From Alphaproteobacteria bacterium (GTDB lineage: Bacteria; Pseudomonadota; Alphaproteobacteria; Micavibrionales; UBA2020): a stretch of DNA of 19,248 bases. Under the pieces are notes generated by a model. The model was not told the origin of the DNA. It ran no database searches and worked only from the letters and a program-made list of their open reading frames with translations. The stretch lies in the NCBI GenBank assembly GCA_029266795.1, contig JAQSWE010000059.1, positions 1 to 19,248 of the forward strand. Reading direction: 5' to 3'. Position numbers and translations under genes: made by a program. Below are positions 1 to 7,867 of the stretch, one piece after another (position 1 is the first letter of the stretch; every line of letters begins with the position of its first letter).

Positions 1-3000
1 GATGCCGACGGTTTCTGGCGCGATTCCATGTCGCATGTGAACAGCCTCATCGACGACCTTGTCCACCCGACATCTGAAACCGCGCGCGTGATCGGCGCGG
101 TCGCGCAGGGCGACTTGTCGCGCACGATGGCGCTTGATATCGACGGCCGCCCGCTGCAGGGCGACTTCCTGCGCACCGCGACCACGATTAACACGATGGT
201 GGCGCAGTTGGGCTCATTCGCCTCCGAAGTGACGCGCGTTGCGCGCGAGGTGGGTACGGAAGGTAAGCTCGGCGGTCAGGCGAAAGTGAAAGACGTCGCA
301 GGCACATGGAAAGACTTGACGGACTCAGTGAACATGATGGCCGGTAACCTGACCGGTCAGGTGCGTAACATCGCGGAGGTCGCAACGGCGGTCGCCGGCG
401 GCGACTTGTCCAAAAAAGTGACCGTCGACGTGAAAGGCGAGATTCTTGAACTGAAAAACACGATTAACACGATGGTCGACCAGCTGCGCTCATTCGCCTC
501 AGAAGTGACGCGCGTCGCGCGCGAGGTGGGTACCGAAGGGATCTTGGGCGGTCAGGCCCGCGTGGAGGGCGTCTCCGGCACGTGGAAAGACTTGACTGAA
601 TCCGTGAACTCGATGGCCGGCAACTTGACGGCACAGGTGCGTAACATCGCGCAGGTGACGACAGCGGTTGCGAACGGCGACTTGTCGTCGAAAATTACGG
701 TTGACGTGAAGGGCGAGATTCTCGAGCTGAAAAATACGATTAACGCGATGGTCGACCAGCTGAACTCCTTCTCGGGCGAGGTGACGCGCGTCGCGCGTGA
801 AGTCGGGACGGAAGGAAAGCTTGGCGGTCAGGCCGACGTGAAGGGCGTTGCAGGTACCTGGAAAGACTTGACGGACTCGGTCAACTTCATGGCTTCGAAC
901 CTTACCGCACAGGTGCGTAACATCGCCGACGTGACGACGGCGGTCGCGAATGGCGACCTGTCGCGCAAGATTACCGTGAACGTCAAAGGCGAGATTTTGG
1001 AGTTGAAGGCGACCGTCAACACCATGGTCGACCAGTTGTCGTCATTCGCATCGGAAGTGACGCGCGTTGCGCGCGAGGTGGGTACTGAAGGTAAACTCGG
1101 TGGTCAGGCGAACGTCGAGGGCGTCGCCGGTACATGGAAAGACTTGACGGATAACGTGAACATGATGGCCGGTAACCTGACTGGTCAGGTGCGTAACATC
1201 GCCGACGTGACGAAGGCTGTCGCGGCGGGCGACTTGTCGAAAAAGATTACCGTCGACGTGAAGGGAGAAATTCTCGAACTGAAAGCAACGATCAACACGA
1301 TGGTCGACCAGCTGCGCTCCTTCGCATCCGAAGTGACCCGCGTCGCGCGGGAGGTTGGTACGGAAGGCAAACTCGGCGGTCAGGCGCGGGTCGAAGGTGT
1401 CTCCGGCACCTGGAAAGACTTGACGGATAGCGTGAACTCGATGGCCGGTAACCTGACCGCGCAGGTGCGTAACATCGCGCAGGTGACGACGGCCGTCGCG
1501 AACGGGGACTTGTCGTCCAAAATTACGGTCGACGTGGCAGGTGAGATCCTTGAACTGAAAAATACCATTAACGCGATGGTCGATCAGCTGTCGTCCTTCG
1601 CCTCGGAAGTGACGCGCGTCGCGCGTGAGGTCGGTACCGAGGGTAACCTTGGCGGTCAGGCGAACGTTGAGGGCGTCGCCGGTACGTGGAAAGACTTGAC
1701 GGATTCGGTGAACATGATGGCCGGTAACCTGACGGGTCAGGTGCGTAACATCGCCGAGGTCGCGACCGCAATCGCCAACGGCGACTTGTCGCGCAAAATT
1801 ACCGTCGACGTGGCGGGCGAGATCCTCGAACTGAAAAACACCGTCAACACGATGGTCGACCAGCTGCGTTCCTTCGCGGCGGAAGTGACCCGCGTCGCGC
1901 GGGAGGTCGGTACCGAGGGTAAACTGGGTGGTCAGGCAAACGTGGGCGGTGTCGCCGGTACGTGGAAAGACTTGACGGATTCCGTGAACTCGATGGCCGG
2001 TAACCTGACGGGCCAGGTGCGTAACATCGCCGACGTGACGAAAGCGGTCGCGGCGGGCGACTTGTCCAAGAAAATCACCGTCGACGTGGCGGGTGAAATT
2101 CTTGAATTGAAAGCCACGATCAACACCATGGTCGACCAGCTGAACTCCTTCGCCGCCGAGGTGACGCGCGTCGCGAAAGAGGTGGGTACGGAAGGCAAGC
2201 TCGGCGGTCAGGCGCGGGTTGAAGGCGTATCCGGCACGTGGAAAGACTTGACGGACTCGGTCAACATGATGGCGAACAACCTGACATCGCAGGTCCGCGG
2301 TATCGCGAAAGTCGTGACCTCCGTCGCGAACGGCGACCTGAAGCGCAAACTGACCGTGGAAGCGAAAGGCGAGATCGCCGAACTTGCCGACACCATCAAC
2401 AGCATGATCGACACGCTCGCAACCTTCGCCGAACAGGTCACTGGCGTTGCGCGCGAGGTCGGGGTCGAGGGTCAGCTGGGCGGTCAGGCGAAGGTCCCGG
2501 GCGCATCGGGCACTTGGAAAGCATTGACGGAGAACGTGAACCAGCTCGCCGCAAACCTGACGACGCAGGTCCGCGCTATCGCGAAGGTCGCAACCGCCGT
2601 GACGCAAGGGGACTTGACCCGCTCCATCGCCGTCGAGGCGCAAGGCGAGGTCGCCGTCCTGAAAGACACCATTAACGAGATGATCAGAAACTTGCGCGAC
2701 ACGACACAGAAAAACACGGAGCAGGACTGGCTGAAAACCAACCTCGCGAAATTCTCGCGGATGCTGCAGGGCCAGCGCGACTTGACCAACGTCGGCCGTA
2801 CTATTCTCTCGGAACTTTGCCCCGTTGTATCCGCCCAACAGGCGGAATTCTACGTTCTTGACAACAAGGAACGCAATCCGCGCCTGACGCAGCTGGCAAG
2901 CTTCGCCTCCGAAGGTCAGTCGCAGATCGGCAAGCAGATCGAGTTGGGGCAGGGGGTTATCGGCCAGTGCGCACTTGAAAAACGCAAGATCGTGCTGGAT

Positions 3001-5496
3001 AACCTGCCCGACAATTATATCCGCATCTCTTCGGCTCTTGGCGAAGCGCAGGCGCGCAGCGTGCTTGTGCTGCCCCTGATCTTCGAAGGACAGGCGAAAG
3101 GCGTCCTTGAACTGGCTTCCTTCGATGGCTTCAACCCCTCGCACGTAGCGCTGCTCGACCAGCTTGCGGAATCCATCGGTATCGTCTTGAACACCATCGA
3201 GGCGAACATGCGGACGGAGGATTTGCTGACCCAGTCACAATCGCTCGCGCAGCAGCTGCAGACCCGCCAGCAGGAATTGCAGAACACCAATCAGGAACTC
3301 CAGGAAAAAGCCCACCTGCTCGCCCAGCAGAACCACGAGGTGGAACGCAAAAACCGCGAGGTGGAACAGGCCCGCCAGGAACTGGAAGACAAGGCGAAAC
3401 AGCTTGCGCTTACATCCAAGTACAAATCCGAATTCTTGGCCAACATGTCGCATGAATTGCGCACACCGCTGAACTCGCTACTCATCCTCTCCGATCAGCT
3501 GACGAAAAACCCTGAGGGCAACCTGACCGCCAAGCAAACCGACTTCGCGAAAACCATCCACAGCTCGGGTAACGACCTGCTGATGCTCATCAACGACATC
3601 CTTGACCTCTCGAAGATCGAATCCGGTACCGTGCTGGTGGAGACCAGCGACCTGCGCTTCGAAGACCTCAAGGGCTATGTCGCCCGGACCTTCGGCCACG
3701 TTGCGGAATCGAAGAACGTCAACTTCCTTATGCGTTTCGACAACCGATTGCCGAAATCGATGTATACGGACTCCAAACGCCTGCAGCAGATCATCAAGAA
3801 CCTGCTCTCCAACGCGTTCAAGTTCACGCATCACGGTCAGGTCACGCTCTCCGTCGAGCCTGTGCAGGCCGGCTGGGCGCCCGACAACGACGATCTCAAC
3901 CGCTCGTCGGATGTGATTGCCTTCTCCGTCACCGATACCGGTATCGGTATCGCGGCGGATAAGCAGGCGATCATTTTCGAAGCTTTCCAGCAGGCCGACG
4001 GTTCCACCAGCCGCAAATACGGCGGTACGGGCCTTGGCCTTGCGATCAGCCGCGAGTTGTCGCGCCTGCTCGGTGGTGAAATCCGCCTTGTCTCCCGTCT
4101 CGGCCATGGTTCGACCTTCACATTATATCTGCCGGCTTCCTATGCGACGATCCGCGCTCGTAAATCACTCGCGAGCAGCGAAGGGCAGGCTGTCTTGCCG
4201 CCGCCGATCAAAGCGCTGCAGCAGTCAGAACCGATTATGCTGCCACCGATCGAGCCGCAAACGGGATTACTTGTCAATGAAGCGGGCGATGACCGTCACG
4301 AAATCCAGCCGGGCGACCGTATCGCGCTGATCGTGGAGAACGACCTTGGATTCGCGCGCTTCCTGCTCGATACTGCGCGAGAAAACGGATATAAAGGTCT
4401 CGTCACGTCGCTCGGTGCCGCCGCGCTCGTGATGACGCCGGATTACCTGCCGGACGCCATCATGCTCGATATTCACCTCCCCGACATGCAGGGCTGGCGC
4501 GTGTTGGAGCGTCTGAAAAACGACATGACGACGCGCCATATTCCGGTCTGCGTGATTTCGACCGATGAATCGCGCGGTCGCGCCCTTGATTCCGGGGCGT
4601 TCGCCTTTGTCACGAAGCCTATCCAGAGCCGGGATGTGCTTGATGGCTTGCTGAAGGAATTGCTGGAAATAGCAGAGCGCAACAAGCACAAGCTGCTTGT
4701 CATCGAGCCAGACGCGAAACTGCGCGATAGGATGGTGAAAGAGCTGTCGATCGACGGCGTGGAAGTGACCGCGCCGAAGACCGAGAAAGCGGGTGCCAAG
4801 GCGTTGAAGGACAGCAAGTTTGACTGCCTTGTCCTGACACCTCATCAGGAAAGGTTCGCACAAGCCCTCATTGAAGCGGCGGAGCGTGATACATCCCCAG
4901 CTGCTCCCGTTTCGCTCGGACGCATGCCAGTCGTCGTATATGGCGAAGACGAGGAACTCGGGGAGATATGGAAGCGTCTGTCCGACTTCCATCCCGTCAG
5001 TCGCGTCCAGTCCTTCGAGCGCATGATAGACAGCGTTGCGCTGCACCTGCACCGTCCTGTCGCCAATCTGCCGGAAGGTGTACGCCGCAAGATTTCCGAC
5101 CTGCACCAGTCCGACAAGGTGCTGATCGGCAAACGCGCACTGATCGTCGACGATGACGCGCGGAACATTTTTGCGCTGACATCTGTTCTGGAAGAGCATC
5201 ATATGAACGTGCTCTCCGCGGATAACGGACGCGACGCGATCAATATGCTGCGCAAGGAAGATGGAATAGATATCGTGCTGATGGACATCATGATGCCGGA
5301 AATGGATGGCATGGAGACAATCCGCGAAATCCGCAAGATATCGGAATTCAAGAACCTGCCCATTGTGGCCGTCACGGCGAAAGCCATGAAGGGCGACCGC
5401 GAGAAATGCCTGGAGGCGGGAGCATGGGATTACCTCTCGAAACCCGTCGATACCGAGCAGATGATGACGGTACTGCGCGCATGGCTGCAACGCTGA
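1..5496 (+). CDS. Poly-HAMP hybrid sensor histidine kinase/response regulator (5' end outside window)
   Basis: A multi-step phosphorelay kinase, probably cytoplasmic because no membrane segment is visible. The frame is open to base 1, so the true start lies upstream; residues here count from the Met at 28. Residues about 25-900 are tandem HAMP units of 92 residues with the repeated signatures GDLS, GEILEL, EVTRVAREVG, LGGQA and GTWKDLT. A GAF domain follows (about 917-1056), then a Gln/Glu-rich coiled coil (about 1067-1130). HisKA has SHELRTPL with His1142. HATPase_c has an N box near 1253-1270, DTGIGI at 1303 and GGTGLGL at 1332. REC1 has Asp1481 and Lys1530. REC2 is degenerate, with Thr1604 at the acceptor position. 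REC3 has Asp1753 and Lys1805. The architecture resembles fungal group III (Nik1/Os-1) kinases and their bacterial relatives. It is followed after 14 nt by a second hybrid kinase. The stimulus is unknown. Confidence 0.95.
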   Translation, partial: DADGFWRDSMSHVNSLIDDLVHPTSETARVIGAVAQGDLSRTMALDIDGRPLQGDFLRTATTINTMVAQLGSFASEVTRVAREVGTEGKLGGQAKVKDVAGTWKDLTDSVNMMAGNLTGQVRNIAEVATAVAGGDLSKKVTVDVKGEILELKNTINTMVDQLRSFASEVTRVAREVGTEGILGGQARVEGVSGTWKDLTESVNSMAGNLTAQVRNIAQVTTAVANGDLSSKITVDVKGEILELKNTINAMVDQLNSFSGEVTRVAREVGTEGKLGGQADVKGVAGTWKDLTDSVNFMASNLTAQVRNIADVTTAVANGDLSRKITVNVKGEILELKATVNTMVDQLSSFASEVTRVAREVGTEGKLGGQANVEGVAGTWKDLTDNVNMMAGNLTGQVRNIADVTKAVAAGDLSKKITVDVKGEILELKATINTMVDQLRSFASEVTRVAREVGTEGKLGGQARVEGVSGTWKDLTDSVNSMAGNLTAQVRNIAQVTTAVANGDLSSKITVDVAGEILELKNTINAMVDQLSSFASEVTRVAREVGTEGNLGGQANVEGVAGTWKDLTDSVNMMAGNLTGQVRNIAEVATAIANGDLSRKITVDVAGEILELKNTVNTMVDQLRSFAAEVTRVAREVGTEGKLGGQANVGGVAGTWKDLTDSVNSMAGNLTGQVRNIADVTKAVAAGDLSKKITVDVAGEILELKATINTMVDQLNSFAAEVTRVAKEVGTEGKLGGQARVEGVSGTWKDLTDSVNMMANNLTSQVRGIAKVVTSVANGDLKRKLTVEAKGEIAELADTINSMIDTLATFAEQVTGVAREVGVEGQLGGQAKVPGASGTWKALTENVNQLAANLTTQVRAIAKVATAVTQGDLTRSIAVEAQGEVAVLKDTINEMIRNLRDTTQKNTEQDWLKTNLAKFSRMLQGQRDLTNVGRTILSELCPVVSAQQAEFYVLDNKERNPRLTQLASFASEGQSQIGKQIELGQGVIGQCALEKRKIVLDNLPDNYIRISSALGEAQARSVLVLPLIFEGQAKGVLELASFDGFNPSHVALLDQLAESIGIVLNTIEANMRTEDLLTQSQSLAQQLQTRQQELQNTNQELQEKAHLLAQQNHEVERKNREVEQARQELEDKAKQLALTSKYKSEFLANMSHELRTPLNSLLILSDQLTKNPEGNLTAKQTDFAKTIHSSGNDLLMLINDILDLSKIESGTVLVETSDLRFEDLKGYVARTFGHVAESKNVNFLMRFDNRLPKSMYTDSKRLQQIIKNLLSNAFKFTHHGQVTLSVEPVQAGWAPDNDDLNRSSDVIAFSVTDTGIGIAADKQAIIFEAFQQADGSTSRKYGGTGLGLAISRELSRLLGGEIRLVSRLGHGSTFTLYLPASYATIRARKSLASSEGQAVLPPPIKALQQSEPIMLPPIEPQTGLLVNEAGDDRHEIQPGDRIALIVENDLGFARFLLDTARENGYKGLVTSLGAAALVMTPDYLPDAIMLDIHLPDMQGWRVLERLKNDMTTRHIPVCVISTDESRGRALDSGAFAFVTKPIQSRDVLDGLLKELLEIAERNKHKLLVIEPDAKLRDRMVKELSIDGVEVTAPKTEKAGAKALKDSKFDCLVLTPHQERFAQALIEAAERDTSPAAPVSLGRMPVVVYGEDEELGEIWKRLSDFHPVSRVQSFERMIDSVALHLHRPVANLPEGVRRKISDLHQSDKVLIGKRALIVDDDARNIFALTSVLEEHHMNVLSADNGRDAINMLRKEDGIDIVLMDIMMPEMDGMETIREIRKISEFKNLPIVAVTAKAMKGDREKCLEAGAWDYLSKPVDTEQMMTVLRAWLQR
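181..2690 (+). repeat. Tandem 276-bp repeat array encoding HAMP units
   Basis: The codons for the GGQA signature recur at 271, 547, 823, 1099, 1375, 1651, 1927, 2203 and 2479. That is exactly 276 bp (92 codons) each time, with no indel over nine copies. The first eight copies are close at the DNA level, with scattered synonymous differences; the last two diverge in protein sequence. Copies 2, 5 and 8 share RVEGVSG, copies 1, 4 and 7 share GDLSKK, and copies 3 and 6 share GDLSRK. This points to a three-unit higher-order pattern inside the array. Confidence 0.9.
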
Positions 5497-5510
5497 TCGG
5501 ATACAATTGA

Positions 5511-7109
5511 ATGACACCGCAGACCGACATCCCGATGCAAGAAGAAGGCGTTACCCCGCCTGAGGATAACCGCGTCGACATCCTGCTGGTTGACGACCTG
5601 CCCGACAAGCTTCTGGTCTACAGCACCGTGCTGGAAGAACTCGGCCAGAACCTTATCACCGCGAATAGCGGGGAGGAGGCGCTGAAAATCGTGCTTCAGA
5701 AAGACTTCGCGGTGATCCTGCTCGACGTCAATATGCCCGGCATGGATGGTTTTGAAACCGCGACACTCATCCGCTCGCGGAAGAAATCATCGCGGACGCC
5801 AATCATCTTCCTGACGGCGTTTTCAGACGATGTGCACGCCGCGCAAGGCTATGCCAGCGGCGCGGTCGACTTTCTACTCACGCCGGTGATGCCAGAAATT
5901 CTCAAAGCCAAAGTCCGCGTATTTATCGAGCTGCACCAGATGCGCCAGCAGGCCGAGCGGCAGGCGGAAGATCAGGCGCGACGTAAAGAAGCGGAGGAAT
6001 CCGACCGCCGCAAGGACGCCTTCCTTGGTATGCTTGCTCATGAACTGCGCAACCCTCTCGGCCCGATACGGAATTCCGTGACGCTCCTGCAGCAGATCGG
6101 CGGTAATACGCCGCAGATGAACAAGCTGACCGACGTGATCGAGCGGCAGGTGTCGCATATGACCCGCCTCGTCGATGATTTGCTGGATTCGACGCGCCTT
6201 GCCAGTGGCAAGATTTTACTGCGCAAGGAAAGATGCGATCTCGCCGCTATCACGCGGCAAATGGTCGAAGATTACCGCTCGGTCATGGAAGGCGTCGGCC
6301 TCACCATCAATGTAGACGTGCCGGAAAAGCCGGTCTGGCTGCATGGAGATTCTACGCGCCTTGGACAGATGATCGGCAACCTGCTACATAACGCGCAGAA
6401 GTTTACGCCTAACGACGGAAATATTTCCGTGAAGCTTGTGCGCCAGCCGGACGGCATGGCGGCGGTGAGCGTCAGCGACACGGGCATCGGCATGGACAGC
6501 TCCGTATTGCCTCACGTATTCGAAGTGTTCCATCAAGCCGATCAGGGGCTGGACCGCGCACGTGGCGGCCTTGGTCTTGGCCTGGCCATCGTCAAGGGAC
6601 TCGCGAGCCTGCATGGAGGGGTCGTCGCCGCGGAAAGCAAAGGCGCGGGGCAGGGATCAACCTTCACGATCCGTCTCCCGGTCGAGGAAGCTGCGACGGG
6701 GGAAAAGACCGTTGCGCCCATGAAATCTACCGCCTGCAAATCGAAGCTGCGCATCCTGATTATCGAAGACAGTCTTGATGCTGCCGAGACGACGCAGATG
6801 CTGCTTGCCCATGACGGGCATGATGTGCGCACCTCGTCTAACGGTGCGACAGGGCTGAAAATAGCGCGCGATTTTATGCCACAAGTCATTTTGTGCGATA
6901 TCGGGCTGCCCGGCATTGACGGGTATCAGGTCGTGCAACGCCTGCGCGCCGATCCCGATCTCTCTAAAATATACGTGATCGCACTTACCGGCTATGGCCG
7001 CGATCAGGACCGAAAGCATGCGCGCGATGCGGGGTTCGACCAACATATGACGAAGCCCATCGACTTCCGCATGCTGCGGCAGACGCTCGACTCGCGGAAA
7101 ATCAGCTAA
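5511..7109 (+). CDS. Hybrid histidine kinase, REC-HisKA-HATPase-REC, no sensor domain
   Basis: A 532-residue soluble kinase whose input is itself a receiver domain, so it probably takes phosphate or conformational input from a partner. REC1 (about 18-135) has the acidic pair in LLVDD and acceptor Asp72 in LLDVNMPGMDG. The usual Lys-Pro reads Thr124-Pro (FLLTPV). A charged helix follows, then HisKA with HELRNPL (His177), HATPase with DTGIGM and GLGLGLAIVKGL, and REC2 with Asp463 in CDIGLPGIDG and Lys515 in MTKPID. It begins 14 nt after the upstream poly-HAMP kinase, so the two are probably cotranscribed and may form one relay. No strong Shine-Dalgarno precedes the ATG at 5511. A second in-frame ATG lies at 5535 and cannot be excluded as the start. 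The stop is 4 nt from the convergent sigma gene. Confidence 0.93.
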   Translation: MTPQTDIPMQEEGVTPPEDNRVDILLVDDLPDKLLVYSTVLEELGQNLITANSGEEALKIVLQKDFAVILLDVNMPGMDGFETATLIRSRKKSSRTPIIFLTAFSDDVHAAQGYASGAVDFLLTPVMPEILKAKVRVFIELHQMRQQAERQAEDQARRKEAEESDRRKDAFLGMLAHELRNPLGPIRNSVTLLQQIGGNTPQMNKLTDVIERQVSHMTRLVDDLLDSTRLASGKILLRKERCDLAAITRQMVEDYRSVMEGVGLTINVDVPEKPVWLHGDSTRLGQMIGNLLHNAQKFTPNDGNISVKLVRQPDGMAAVSVSDTGIGMDSSVLPHVFEVFHQADQGLDRARGGLGLGLAIVKGLASLHGGVVAAESKGAGQGSTFTIRLPVEEAATGEKTVAPMKSTACKSKLRILIIEDSLDAAETTQMLLAHDGHDVRTSSNGATGLKIARDFMPQVILCDIGLPGIDGYQVVQRLRADPDLSKIYVIALTGYGRDQDRKHARDAGFDQHMTKPIDFRMLRQTLDSRKIS

Positions 7110-7113
7110 AAAA

Positions 7114-7644
7114 TTATGCGGCGGAAATGGCGGTACCGTGGGCGGGGCGGTAGTTTTGCGTGCCGGTATTCGCCTGCAGCAGGTGCTGTAATTCGTTGCG
7201 CGCGCGGGAAAGGCGCGAGCGCACGGTGCCGACGGGAATACGCAGTTTTTGCGAAACTTCCTCGTAACGCAGCCCGCTGATGCAGACCATCACCAGCATG
7301 TCGCGGTGCGGCTTCGACAGTCGTTTCATGCAGTCGCGCATGCGCGACAGGTCGGTCACCGTTTCCTGCGGCGCTTGCGTGATGCTATGGGCTTCTGTGA
7401 AGGCTGCATCGTGGCGGGCAGCGATGCGCTTTGCGCGGCGGTATTGGGACACGAAGATATTGAACATGACGCGCGAGGTCCAGTTGAACAGGTTCGTGCC
7501 TTCTTGGAAATATTCGCGTTTTTCAAGCGCCCGCAGCATTGTCGACTGGACGAGGTCTTCGGCATCGCTCGGCTGCTTGGTTAGGCGCAGGGCGAAGCGG
7601 TAAAGGCGGTCGCGTTCGGCGGTGAGGGCTTCTTGGGAAAACAT
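7114..7644 (-). CDS. ECF RNA polymerase sigma factor, EcfG-like
   Basis: A 176-residue sigma-70 family protein of ECF size, which would direct RNA polymerase to a stress or signal regulon. Region 2 spans about residues 12-75 (RLTKQPSDAEDLVQSTMLRA, then TNLFNWTSRVMFNIFVSQYR). Region 4 spans about 105-160, with GLRYEEVSQKLRIPVGTVRS and LSRARNEL as the helix-turn-helix. The wording EGTNLFNW and the LSKPHRD segment resemble alphaproteobacterial EcfG (general stress) factors, but I cannot assign the subgroup firmly. The ATG at 7644 is preceded by GGAGA at suitable spacing. No anti-sigma gene (NepR) or PhyR is adjacent. The gene converges on the two hybrid kinases, which may place it downstream of them; that link is inference only. 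Confidence 0.88.
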   Translation of the reverse strand: MFSQEALTAERDRLYRFALRLTKQPSDAEDLVQSTMLRALEKREYFQEGTNLFNWTSRVMFNIFVSQYRRAKRIAARHDAAFTEAHSITQAPQETVTDLSRMRDCMKRLSKPHRDMLVMVCISGLRYEEVSQKLRIPVGTVRSRLSRARNELQHLLQANTGTQNYRPAHGTAISAA

Positions 7645-7667
7645 GTAATTCGTCTCCGTTAGAGTGC

Positions 7668-7691
7668 AGCGTCATATAAAATTATAGTTCC
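7668..7691 (-). promoter_or_regulatory. Possible ECF-type promoter of the sigma factor gene
   Basis: On the minus strand GGAAC (7691-7687) is followed 15 nt later by CGCT (7671-7668), upstream of the sigma gene's ribosome binding site. EcfG promoters have GGAAC and CGTT elements about 16-17 nt apart. The -35 element matches fully; the -10 element and the spacing match only partly. If real, it would indicate autoregulation. Confidence 0.35.
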
Positions 7692-7703
7692 CTCGTATGA
7701 TAA

Positions 7704-7761
7704 AAATTTGTCACCTATGTAACGGTTGTGAAAAGTTTTGTGACAATCCTGTGACAAATTT
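7704..7761. promoter_or_regulatory. Candidate operator cluster: TTGTGACAA boxes and an 11-bp inverted repeat
   Basis: This lies between the divergent sigma factor and ion-channel genes. AAATTTGTCAC (7704-7714) and GTGACAAATTT (7751-7761) are perfect reverse complements separated by 36 nt. On the + strand TTGTGAAAA (7726), TTGTGACAA (7738) and CTGTGACAA (7749) are direct repeats spaced 12 and 11 bp, about one helical turn. The rest of 7645-7867 is AT-rich and holds no gene. The spacing suggests cooperative binding of a regulator that I cannot identify. Confidence 0.5.
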
Positions 7762-7867
7762 GATAACTATGTTAATTCAGTGACTTAAGCTATTGAAAAT
7801 AGTGGAATATGGCCATTCAAGGCTTGATATGCTACATATGAAAGTCTTGGGTCACAGGGGCACTGTC

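Noticed and set aside
181..2690. Possible CRISPR array or satellite because of strict periodicity
   Set aside because: The repeats are 276 bp, contiguous, coding and in frame throughout, with no spacer/repeat alternation.
1042..3144. A 700-codon open frame on the minus strand opposite the HAMP array
   Set aside because: It is the antisense shadow of the repeated HAMP codons. It repeats with the same 276-bp period, has no family signature, and the opposite strand encodes a well-known domain order.
4267..5517. A 416-codon minus-strand open frame under the receiver domains
   Set aside because: The + strand frame has clear receiver motifs over the whole stretch. The antisense product shows no recognisable domain and no ribosome binding site.
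7793..7867. Longer N-terminus of the channel protein from the ATG at 7793
   Set aside because: No ribosome binding site precedes it and it would bury the signal peptide; ATG 7868 has AGGGG and starts the signal peptide directly.
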